Below are positions 34,477 through 42,033 of a stretch of 64,000 nucleotides of DNA, one piece after another. Within the stretch, counting starts at the first letter, position 1. Every line of letters begins with the position of its first letter. The position numbers and the translations under genes are program-made. Below the pieces are notes generated by a model that had not been told where the DNA came from, made no database searches, and worked only from the letters and a program-made list of their open reading frames with translations. The stretch comes from JASHPR01 sp963844655 (GTDB lineage: Bacteria > Actinomycetota > Actinomycetes > Streptosporangiales > Streptosporangiaceae), in NCBI GenBank assembly GCA_963844655.1, contig CAWJPA010000009.1:434001-498000 (forward strand). Reading direction: 5' to 3'.

Positions 34477-36621
34477 TCACGGTGCCATGAGCCGCACGTA
34501 CGGGCGGTTGCCGCCGTCGGGGGGAATTCGTAGCGTCTGCAGGGCGAACTTTGTCACGTGATAGAACACTGGCCCGGCTACGGCGTCGCCGAAGTAACTG
34601 CCCTTCTTCGGGTTCTGCACGTTGACCGCCACCACGAGCTGGGGGTCGCTGGCCGGGACCATGCCGATGTAGCTCGCCCCGTACTCGCACAGGCAGCCGC
34701 CGCGCTGCGGGTCGGGAACCTGGGCGGTGCCGGTCTTGGACGCGATGGAGTACCCCGGGATTACACCCCACGGCTCGCCCCCGCCGGCGTCGACCACGGG
34801 CACCTGCTCCAGCATCCCGATCAGTTCCTTCGCGGTCCGCGGCTGCAGCACCCGGGTGCGCCGGGGCGCGGGCGCGCTGACGAACTTCCCGTTGCCGTCC
34901 GTGGTGCCCGCGACGATGGTGGGCTGGACCCGCACCCCGCCGTTGGCGATCGTCGCGTAGACGCTGGCCATCTGCACCGCGTTCGCGGCGACGCCCTGGC
35001 CGAAGGAGAGCGTGTACCGCTCGTTGCCCCACCACTTGGCGGGCGTCGGCAGGATCCCCGCGCTCTCGCCGGGCAGGTTGAGCCCGGTGGGCTCACCGAG
35101 GCCGAAGGCCCGGAAGTACTGGTACTGCAGCTGCGGGCTGACGTGCTGCACCACCTGCACCATGCCGTCGTTGAACGAGTTGGCGAGGATGCCGGCGATC
35201 GTGTACCTGGCCGTGGCGTGCACTTCACTGTCCCGGAACGAATACCCGTCGACCACGATGTGGTCGGGGACGACATAGCTGCTCATCGGCGTCTGGCCGC
35301 CGTGCTCCAGCGCGGCGGCCACGGTGATGACCTTCGCCGTGCTGCCGGGCTGGAACACGTTCTGCACCGGGATATCGGCGGTGGCGGCCACGCTGGCCGG
35401 GCTGGCCGGGTTGAAGGTCGGGTACTGGGCGAGCGCCAGGATCCGCCCGGTCTGCGGCTGCATCACCACGACCGAGCAGTTCGCGGCGTGGGTGGCCTTG
35501 ACCTCGGCGGCGCACTGCTGCTCGGCGTACCACTGGATGTCGGACTGGATGGTCAGCTTCAGGCTCCCGGCGGCCAGCGGCGCCCGGACAATCTGCTCGG
35601 TTTGCGGGATGGGCTGCTGCGTCGGGCCCACCTCGACCGTTTCGCTGCCGTCCCGTCCGGCCAGCAGCGTGTTGTACTGCTCCTCCACCCCGGCCTGGCC
35701 CCGCAGGTCGCCCGCGGTGTCAGCGTTGGTGAAGCCGATCAGGTTGGCGGCCAGATCGCCGTTGGGGTAGGCCCGGGAGTAGCTCGGCGTCTCGGCGATG
35801 CCCGGCAGCTTCAGGCCCATGATCCGGGAGCCGACCGAGGCCAGCACGTTCTTCTTGAGCACGACGTACTGGGGTGATGACGGGTAGTTGAGCAGCGCCT
35901 CGATCGCGGGCTGCGTCATGCCGAGCGGCCCGGCCAGCGCGGCGGCTACCGCGCTCCGCCTGGCCCGCGGGATTTGCGCTGGATCGGCGTAGACCAGGTC
36001 GGTCTGCACGGTCATCGCGAGTATCCGGCCGTCGCTGCTGGTGATAGAGCCGCGCACGACCGGGATCGGGATCGGCGTGGGCGGCAGCATCTGCTGCTGC
36101 GCCAGGGCCCGGTAGCGCGTCCAGTGCAGGCCCTGCAGCTGCACCAGCCTGCCCACGAACAGGGCCATGACCAGCCCGATGCACACCAGCGAGGCGTACA
36201 GCCTGCGGCCGTGGCCGGCCAGGCGCACCGCGGGCCGCACGAGGCGGGCGCCGCGGACTGGGCTCGTCGGGCGCCCCGGCCGGGTACCCCGCCCGGGGCC
36301 GAGCAGGGCCCGGGCGCGGTCAGGCGCCCGGCCCCGGGGTTCGCTGCGCTGGCGTTCCTGGCGGCCGCCCCTGACCCCGACACTGCCCGCTGGCCTGGGC
36401 GCGGCGGGCTGCGCCCCAGCGCGCGGCCTCCGGCTGTCGCCGTATCTCCGGCTGTCGGGCCGCCTGCCGCCGTCGCCGGGCCGCCGTTCTGAGCGTGATC
36501 CTTGCGGCCCCCGCGGGCCGCGCGGCCCGCCCGGCGGCGCCGGGCGGCGGGCCGGCCGCCGCCCCGGCCCTTCGTCCCTGCCTCCGGAACCAGGGGCTCC
36601 CGCGCCGTCGCCAGGTGTCAC
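34477..36621 (-). CDS. ftsI: Septal peptidoglycan transpeptidase FtsI/PBP3
   Basis: 714 residues. A cytoplasmic N-terminus of about 130 residues rich in Gly/Pro/Arg precedes one membrane helix (LYASLVCIGLVMALFVGRLVQL). The periplasmic dimerisation domain follows (VVRGSITSSDGRILAMTVQ), then the transpeptidase with SxxK (QPGSTAKVIT), SxN read as SFN (LANSFNDGMVQ; SSN is more common) and KTGTAQ. It cross-links septal peptidoglycan with FtsW. No PASTA domain is present. The start GTG overlaps the ftsL-like stop by 4 bp. Confidence 0.95.
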   Translation of the reverse strand: MTPGDGAGAPGSGGRDEGPGRRPARRPAPPGGPRGPRGPQGSRSERRPGDGGRRPDSRRYGDSRRPRAGAQPAAPRPAGSVGVRGGRQERQRSEPRGRAPDRARALLGPGRGTRPGRPTSPVRGARLVRPAVRLAGHGRRLYASLVCIGLVMALFVGRLVQLQGLHWTRYRALAQQQMLPPTPIPIPVVRGSITSSDGRILAMTVQTDLVYADPAQIPRARRSAVAAALAGPLGMTQPAIEALLNYPSSPQYVVLKKNVLASVGSRIMGLKLPGIAETPSYSRAYPNGDLAANLIGFTNADTAGDLRGQAGVEEQYNTLLAGRDGSETVEVGPTQQPIPQTEQIVRAPLAAGSLKLTIQSDIQWYAEQQCAAEVKATHAANCSVVVMQPQTGRILALAQYPTFNPASPASVAATADIPVQNVFQPGSTAKVITVAAALEHGGQTPMSSYVVPDHIVVDGYSFRDSEVHATARYTIAGILANSFNDGMVQVVQHVSPQLQYQYFRAFGLGEPTGLNLPGESAGILPTPAKWWGNERYTLSFGQGVAANAVQMASVYATIANGGVRVQPTIVAGTTDGNGKFVSAPAPRRTRVLQPRTAKELIGMLEQVPVVDAGGGEPWGVIPGYSIASKTGTAQVPDPQRGGCLCEYGASYIGMVPASDPQLVVAVNVQNPKKGSYFGDAVAGPVFYHVTKFALQTLRIPPDGGNRPYVRLMAP

Positions 36622-37430
36622 GGGGTATATCCAGGTACGGCGTACACGCCCGCGGCCCGGTTGGGCGTGGTGTAGCTGCGGCCGGTCTTCAGGTCGACGA
36701 AGTTGAGCTTCGGCTGCGTCCGCAGGCCCAGCCGGTACGCCCGCTTCGCGATGGCGCCGGCTGACTGATCGGTCGCCACCTGCTGCTGCAGTTCCTGAAC
36801 CTGCTGCGCGGACACCAGGTTGCTGTGCTGCAGATCGCTGATGCGAATCGATCCCGCCGCCAGCGTGGTGTTGATGACCAGCAGGCAGATGAGGCCGCCG
36901 GCCAGCAGCCCGACCACCAGCAGGATGAAGGGGGTGCGCGATGATGGCCGGCCCGCGGGTGCGGTGGCGCGGGTCGCTCTCGCCGGGCGGGCCGCGGCGG
37001 TACGTGCCGCCCCGCGGTTCGGAGCAGGGCGGGCGGACCGGCCCGGGACCGCCGGGCGGGCTGGCCGGCTCGGGGCGGCCGGGCCGGTGGGGCGGGCCGG
37101 GCGGGCCGGGCGCACCGTCCTGGCGGGCCGCGCCGTGCGCACCGGGCTGTCCGGGCGGGCGGGCCGCGCCGTGCGGGACCTGCGGGCCAGCGTGCCGGTG
37201 GACGCAGCCCGGGCGGTATCCGGCTCCCGCGGATCACGGGCCGGCGGATCACTGGCTTGCGGACTACGGGCCGGCGAACCAGGGGCCTGCGAACCACGGG
37301 CCTGCGAACCACGGGGCCGCGGATCACGGGCGCGCGGATCACGCTGCTCCCCGCGGCGCGGAGGCTGGCGGCGCGGCACCTGGGCGCCCTGCCGATCTTG
37401 CCGGGTGCCCGAACTCACCGTCGTAGTCAT
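36618..37430 (-). CDS. ftsL: FtsL-like division protein with long Arg/Pro-rich N-terminus
   Basis: 270 residues. Identified by position between rsmH and ftsI and by topology: one membrane helix (FILLVVGLLAGGLICLLVI, about residues 167-185) followed by a short extracytoplasmic leucine-zipper-like segment (LQHSNLVSAQQVQELQQQV) and a conserved AYRLGL motif. FtsL with FtsB/DivIC and FtsQ activates FtsWI. The cytoplasmic N-terminus is about 165 residues of RPARP/RGSQA repeats with strong positive charge, far longer than in E. coli. It could contact nucleic acid or acidic phospholipid; that is a guess. Confidence 0.8.
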   Translation of the reverse strand: MTTTVSSGTRQDRQGAQVPRRQPPRRGEQRDPRARDPRPRGSQARGSQAPGSPARSPQASDPPARDPREPDTARAASTGTLARRSRTARPARPDSPVRTARPARTVRPARPARPTGPAAPSRPARPAVPGRSARPAPNRGAARTAAARPARATRATAPAGRPSSRTPFILLVVGLLAGGLICLLVINTTLAAGSIRISDLQHSNLVSAQQVQELQQQVATDQSAGAIAKRAYRLGLRTQPKLNFVDLKTGRSYTTPNRAAGVYAVPGYTP

Positions 37431-37470
37431 GTGACCGTGACCGCCCTCCTGGTTGCGTTCCGCCTGCTGC

Positions 37471-38430
37471 TCATGCCGCCGCCAATATTCGCTCAGCGGC
37501 TCTGAGCCGGGCTGAGGCCGCGCGCGGGTTGGCCGCCACTTCCGCCGCCGTCGGCTGCTCGGCGCCCCGGGTGAGGAGCCGGAACCGCGGCCGGGCCGAC
37601 GCGAGCTGCACCGGCAGGCCGCGCGGCGTCGTGTCCGTGGTCACGGCGGCGAGCGCCCGCTTCACCGTGCGGTCCTCGAGCGAGTGATAGGCGAGCACCA
37701 CGATCCGGCCGCCGACCGCTACGGCATCCAGTGCCGCGGGCAGCGCCCGGCGCAGCGCGTCGAGCTCGCCGTTCACCTCGATCCGCAGCGCCTGGAAGGT
37801 GCGCTTCGCCGGGTTGCCTCCGGTCCGCCGGGCCGGGGCCGGGATCGAGTCCCTGACGAGCGCGCTCAGCCGCATGGTCGAGGTGAGCGGCTCGCGTGAC
37901 CTCTCCCGGACCACGGCCTCCGCGATCCGCCGCGCGAACCGCTCCTCGCCGTACTCGCGCAGCACCTGTGCCAGCCGGGCCACGGGATAGGTGTTCACGA
38001 CGTCCGCGGCGGTCAGCGGCCCTGACCTGTCCATGCGCATGTCCAGCGGCGCGTCCTGCGCGTAAGCGAAGCCCCGGCCGGGATCATCCAGCTGCGGGGA
38101 CGACACCCCCAGGTCGAACAGGATGCCTTGCACGCTCGGGTGCCCGAGCCCGGCCAGGATCTCGCCGATCTCGTCGTACCTGGCGTGCACCAGCGAGACC
38201 CGCTCCGCGTACGGCGCCAGCCGCTGTCGGGACTCCTCGATCGCGGCGTCGTCGGTGTCCACGCCGATCAGGGTCAGTCCCGGGTGCTGGCTCAGCAGCG
38301 CACTGGCGTGCCCGGCCCGGCCGAGCGTGGCGTCCACCAGGACCGATCCCTGCTGCTGCAGCGCCGGGGCGAGCAGGGCAAGCACCCGGTCGGTCATGAC
38401 CGGCAGATGTCCTGGCCCGGTAGTGGGCAT
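37471..38430 (-). CDS. rsmH: 16S rRNA (cytosine1402-N4)-methyltransferase
   Basis: About 319 residues from MPTTGPGHLPVMTDRVL (AAAGGGGA upstream); the frame extends to 38715 without a plausible start. Methylates C1402 in the ribosomal P site, using SAM. VDATLGRAGHASALL (SAM site), FDLGVSSPQLDDPGRGFAY, DMRMDRSGPLTAADVVNTY and RIVVLAYHSLEDRTVKRAL are the family boxes. Between mraZ and ftsL as in most bacteria. Confidence 0.95.
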   Translation of the reverse strand: MPTTGPGHLPVMTDRVLALLAPALQQQGSVLVDATLGRAGHASALLSQHPGLTLIGVDTDDAAIEESRQRLAPYAERVSLVHARYDEIGEILAGLGHPSVQGILFDLGVSSPQLDDPGRGFAYAQDAPLDMRMDRSGPLTAADVVNTYPVARLAQVLREYGEERFARRIAEAVVRERSREPLTSTMRLSALVRDSIPAPARRTGGNPAKRTFQALRIEVNGELDALRRALPAALDAVAVGGRIVVLAYHSLEDRTVKRALAAVTTDTTPRGLPVQLASARPRFRLLTRGAEQPTAAEVAANPRAASARLRAAERILAAA

Positions 38431-38668
38431 CGGTCCCCTTTGTCCCAGTGGTGGTGTGCGTGGTGGTCTTAGGCGCCGCGATGTGCGGCAGAACGGAAAT
38501 CGCCCGCTGACGTGCCTGCCCGGCCAGGTCCCCATCCGCGCACCTGCGCTGATGGGCACTGCGCTGATGGCCACGGATGCCGCCTGGCGCCGGGGAAGTG
38601 ACGTCAGCCGACCTGGCCACCCAGCGCGGGTGGAGACCTCGCCGGGCATCCCGCGTACGGGCGCGTGT

Positions 38669-39100
38669 TCACAGGACTCCGGGCAGCACCTCCTCGGACG
38701 CTTCAGAGAACGCACCTTCCTGCTGTTCCAGGTAGGTCTCCCAGGCCGTGGCGTCCCAGATCTCGAGGCGGGTGTTGGCCCCGATCACAACGCACTCGCG
38801 CTGCAGCGCCGCGTAGTCACGCAGCGCCGGCGGGATCGTTATCCGCCCCTGCTTGTCCGGTATCTCGTCGGAGGCACTGGCGAAGAAGACCCGGCTGTAG
38901 TCCCGCACGGCCTTGGAGGTCACCGGCGCGGTCCGCAGCGCCTCGGTGATCCGGCCGAACTCCGACTCGGGGAACACGTAGAGGCAGCGCTCCTGGCCCT
39001 TGGTCAGGACCAGGCCCTGGGCGAGCTCCTCGCGGTACTTGGCAGGCAGGATCAGCCGGCCCTTGTCGTCCAGCCGGGGCGTGTGAGTGCCGAGAAACAC
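38669..39100 (-). CDS. mraZ: Transcriptional regulator MraZ
   Basis: 143 residues with two SpoVT/AbrB-like beta-barrel halves (MFLGTHTPRLDDKGRLILPAKYRE and SDEIPDKQGRITIPPALRDYA). MraZ binds direct repeats in its own promoter and regulates the division cluster. GTG start with GGGAGGTGAG upstream; a clear four-unit repeat array lies 50 bp further up. First gene of the dcw cluster here. The 238 bp between this gene's end and rsmH shows no further gene. Confidence 0.96.
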   Translation of the reverse strand: MFLGTHTPRLDDKGRLILPAKYREELAQGLVLTKGQERCLYVFPESEFGRITEALRTAPVTSKAVRDYSRVFFASASDEIPDKQGRITIPPALRDYAALQRECVVIGANTRLEIWDATAWETYLEQQEGAFSEASEEVLPGVL

Positions 39101-39150
39101 CAGCGCTCACCTCCCGAGTCCCCCACCCGTGTGCTGTATGGGGCCGTCCT

Positions 39151-39190
39151 CACCCCACGGTCCTCCACTGTACTCCACAATCCCCCACCG
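39151..39190 (-). promoter_or_regulatory. MraZ-box array: four 10-bp direct repeats
   Basis: On the minus strand four units start with GTGGGG, GTGGAG, GTGGAG and GTGGGG at exact 10-bp spacing. MraZ operators are known as repeated TGGGN units five bases apart, which also gives a 10-bp period. Position about 50-90 bp before the mraZ start suits autoregulation. A further unit-like CCCCCACCC lies at 39121-39129. Confidence 0.8.
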
Positions 39191-39259
39191 TCAACGATGC
39201 AGCACGCCGATTAGCCCCCCATCCGCTCCACATCGGCGGTGAATTCGGGGGATCCAGCG

Positions 39260-39279
39260 GTGGGGTGAAGTGGAGTGCG
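39260..39279 (+). promoter_or_regulatory. Two further MraZ-like repeats on the moxR side
   Basis: GTGGGGTGAA and GTGGAGTGCG follow one another at the same 10-bp period but on the opposite strand, facing the moxR operon. The region 39191-39516 otherwise shows no convincing gene. They could bring the divergent operon under MraZ control. Confidence 0.45.
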
Positions 39280-39516
39280 ACCTGGCCGCTGATGGGAACG
39301 GGTCAGGTCCCGGTCTGGCCCGGCCGCCCCGGCGTGATTCCGCAGGCCGCACCAGGCAGGATTGGCGCATGGTGTTACCTCCTCGATACGGGACCGACGT
39401 CGCGTTCGCACCGTTGCACCACGTACTGTCTGAACGCACGGCCATGGCGACAGCTCACGGGTCCGGCCTGCTCACGGGGGCCCGAGATCGCGCCGAACGT
39501 GACGCGAGGAGGACAG

Positions 39517-40491
39517 GTGGTCAGTGACCCGCAGGACCTGCCAGACCAGAAGCTGGATGAGCTCGTTCAGGTAGCTCACCGCGTCAGCGCGGCCGTGGAG
39601 ACCGTGATCTCCGGTAAGCCGGAAGCGATCAGGCTGGCGATGACCGTCCTGCTCGCCGAGGGGCATGTGCTCATCGAGGACGTGCCCGGGGTGGGCAAGA
39701 CGCTGCTGGCCAAGGCGCTCGCCCGGTCCATCGACTGCTCGGTCCGGCGCGTCCAGTTCACGCCCGACCTGCTGCCCGGCGATCTGACCGGAGTCAGCGC
39801 CTTCAACCAGGAACTGCAGGAGTTCGAGTTCAAGCCTGGGCCCATCTTCGCCAACATCGTGCTCGGCGACGAGATCAACCGGGCCTCGCCTAAGACGCAG
39901 TCCGCGCTGCTGGAGTGCATGGAGGAGCGCCAGGTGACCGTGGACGGGGCCACCTACCCCCTGGAGCCGCCGTTCATGGTGATCGCCACGCAGAACCCAA
40001 TCGAGATGGAGGGGACCTATCCGCTGCCGGAAGCGCAGCGCGACCGGTTCACCGCCCGCATCTCCATCGGTTACCCGGATCCGGAAGCGGAGCTCGCGAT
40101 GCTGGACTCGCACGGGTCGTCCTCACCGCTGGACGACCTCGAGCCGGTCGCGCACGGGAGCGACATCCGCGCGCTGGTCATGGCGGTCCGCGAGGTGCAC
40201 GTGGCCCAGGCGATCAGGCAGTATGTCATCAGGCTGGTCAACGCCACGCGATCCTCCGCTGAGCTCAGGCTCGGCGCGTCGCCGCGGGCCACGCTGCACC
40301 TGCTGCGCGCCAGCCGCGCCTACGCGGCGCTCGACGGCCGTGACTTCGTGATTCCCGACGACGTCCAGGCGCTGGCAGGCCCCGTGCTCGCGCACCGGCT
40401 GCTGCCCACCCCGGAGGCGCTCGTGAGCCACGACCCGCCCGAGCACGTGCTGGCCAAGCTGGTGGACAGGCTCCCGTTGCCGGTCAAATAG
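39517..40491 (+). CDS. MoxR-family AAA+ ATPase
   Basis: About 324 residues from the GTG preceded by GAGGAGGA; the longer frame to 39265 crosses the promoter. Walker A EDVPGVGKTLLAKAL, Walker B NIVLGDEINRASPKTQSALLE, sensor 1 VIATQNPIEMEGTYPLPEAQRDRF are all typical. MoxR ATPases act as chaperones or remodelers for proteins with von Willebrand A-like domains; the DUF58 protein next door is the expected partner. First gene of a three-gene operon with a transglutaminase-like protein. Confidence 0.94.
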   Translation: MVSDPQDLPDQKLDELVQVAHRVSAAVETVISGKPEAIRLAMTVLLAEGHVLIEDVPGVGKTLLAKALARSIDCSVRRVQFTPDLLPGDLTGVSAFNQELQEFEFKPGPIFANIVLGDEINRASPKTQSALLECMEERQVTVDGATYPLEPPFMVIATQNPIEMEGTYPLPEAQRDRFTARISIGYPDPEAELAMLDSHGSSSPLDDLEPVAHGSDIRALVMAVREVHVAQAIRQYVIRLVNATRSSAELRLGASPRATLHLLRASRAYAALDGRDFVIPDDVQALAGPVLAHRLLPTPEALVSHDPPEHVLAKLVDRLPLPVK

Positions 40492-40572
40492 GACGTCGGA
40501 CGCTGACGAAGTGGCCCAGTTCACAAGCGGGCCATAGATTGGAACTCCCGCGGTGGAAAGAAAGGTCAGCAG

Positions 40573-42033
40573 ATGCGGTCGTGGCTTGCTGCGTTCACCA
40601 CGCGCGGCACGTCGTTTCTAGCGGCTGGCCTCGCCGCGACCCTCGCCGGGCTGTTCCTCGGCGAGCGCGACCTCGTGAGTGTCGGGGTCCTGCTCCTGGT
40701 GCTGCCGCTGTTCTCCGCGCTGGCCGCGGGCCGGGCGCGCTACCGGCTCAGCTGCGTCCGCAGCATCGCCCCGCCCCGGGTGGCCTCGGGCCAGACCGCG
40801 CAGGTGCGGCTGCATCTGGAGAACGTGTCCCGGCTGCCCACCGGGCTGCTGCTGGCCGAGGACACGGTTCCGTACGTGCTTGGCACCCGGCCCCGTTATG
40901 TCCTGAACGGAATTGAGCGGGGTGGGACCCGCGAGCTCAGCTACCCGCTCCGCTCGGATTTGCGGGGCAAGTTCGAGATCGGGCCGCTCGAGATCCGGAT
41001 CGCGGACTCGTTCGGCCTGGTCGAGCTCGGCCGGTCGTTCTCCTCCTGCACCACCCTGGTGGTCACGCCCAAGGTGGTCCCGCTCCCCCGGGCCGTGGTC
41101 ACCGGCAGCTGGGTGGGTGACGGCGACGGCCGGGCCCGCACAGCGGCCGCCGCGGGCGAGGACGACGTCGTCCCGCGGGCCTACCGGGACGGCGATGAGC
41201 TGAGGCGGGTGCACTGGCGGTCGACCGCGCGCTACGGCGAGCTCATGGTGCGCCGCGAGGAGCAGCAGTGGCGGAACCGGGTGCTGCTGCTGCTCGACAC
41301 GCGGCGCGGCGCCCATATGGGCCACGGCCCGGCATCTTCCTTCGAGTTCGCGGTCAGCGCGGCCGCGTCCATCGGCATGCATCTCGCCCGCGAGGGCCTG
41401 GACGGCCAGCTGATCACGGACACGGGGACGGTCACCGCGCCCGGCATCTTCGAGGACGTCCTGCTCAACTCGCTGGCCGTAATCAAGCCGTCCCGCAGCC
41501 GCGACCTCAGCTCCGGGCTCGCCACGCTCCGTGGCAGCAGCGGGCTTCTGGTGGCGGTGACCGGACGGCTGTCCCCGGGCGCGGCCCGGCAACTCGCCGC
41601 GAGCCGGCGCGACGCGCGCCCCGCGATCGCACTGCTGCTCGACGTGTCCACCTGGGACGAGTCGGCCGTCAGTCCCACCACCAGCACCGTCTACGGCGGC
41701 TCAGGAAACGGCACCCCGGACGGCCAGGCGGCCACCACCGCCAGCGGCGGCCCGGGCGACGGGAGCGCTGCTGACGCAGGCCCGGGTGACGAAAACACGC
41801 CGGACGGCCGGGCCAGCAACGGCCGTGCCGCCAGGAGCCGGGCCGCGAGCAGCGGCCGGCCCGGCCTGAGCGAGACCGATCAGGCCGCGGCGGTCCTCCG
41901 GGCCGCTGGCTGGCGGGTGGCCCGCCTTGACGCGAGCACGCCGCTCCAGGTCGCGTGGCAGCAGCTGGCGGCGCCCGCCGTAGCCAAGCCGCCGGTCCCG
42001 CAGGCCAATACGCGCCCGGGGACGGCGGTATGA
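40573..42033 (+). CDS. DUF58 domain protein
   Basis: 486 residues. Two N-terminal hydrophobic segments (FLAAGLAATLAGLFLG; VGVLLLVLPLFSALAAG), then the DUF58 core with the family signature PRAYRDGDELRRVHWRSTARYGELMVRREEQ, followed by a von Willebrand A-like part beginning VLLLLDTRRGAHM. The C-terminal 130 residues are Gly/Ser/Ala/Asp-rich and look disordered. Found with MoxR ATPases and transglutaminase-like proteins in many bacteria; molecular role not defined. Confidence 0.92.
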   Translation: MRSWLAAFTTRGTSFLAAGLAATLAGLFLGERDLVSVGVLLLVLPLFSALAAGRARYRLSCVRSIAPPRVASGQTAQVRLHLENVSRLPTGLLLAEDTVPYVLGTRPRYVLNGIERGGTRELSYPLRSDLRGKFEIGPLEIRIADSFGLVELGRSFSSCTTLVVTPKVVPLPRAVVTGSWVGDGDGRARTAAAAGEDDVVPRAYRDGDELRRVHWRSTARYGELMVRREEQQWRNRVLLLLDTRRGAHMGHGPASSFEFAVSAAASIGMHLAREGLDGQLITDTGTVTAPGIFEDVLLNSLAVIKPSRSRDLSSGLATLRGSSGLLVAVTGRLSPGAARQLAASRRDARPAIALLLDVSTWDESAVSPTTSTVYGGSGNGTPDGQAATTASGGPGDGSAADAGPGDENTPDGRASNGRAARSRAASSGRPGLSETDQAAAVLRAAGWRVARLDASTPLQVAWQQLAAPAVAKPPVPQANTRPGTAV

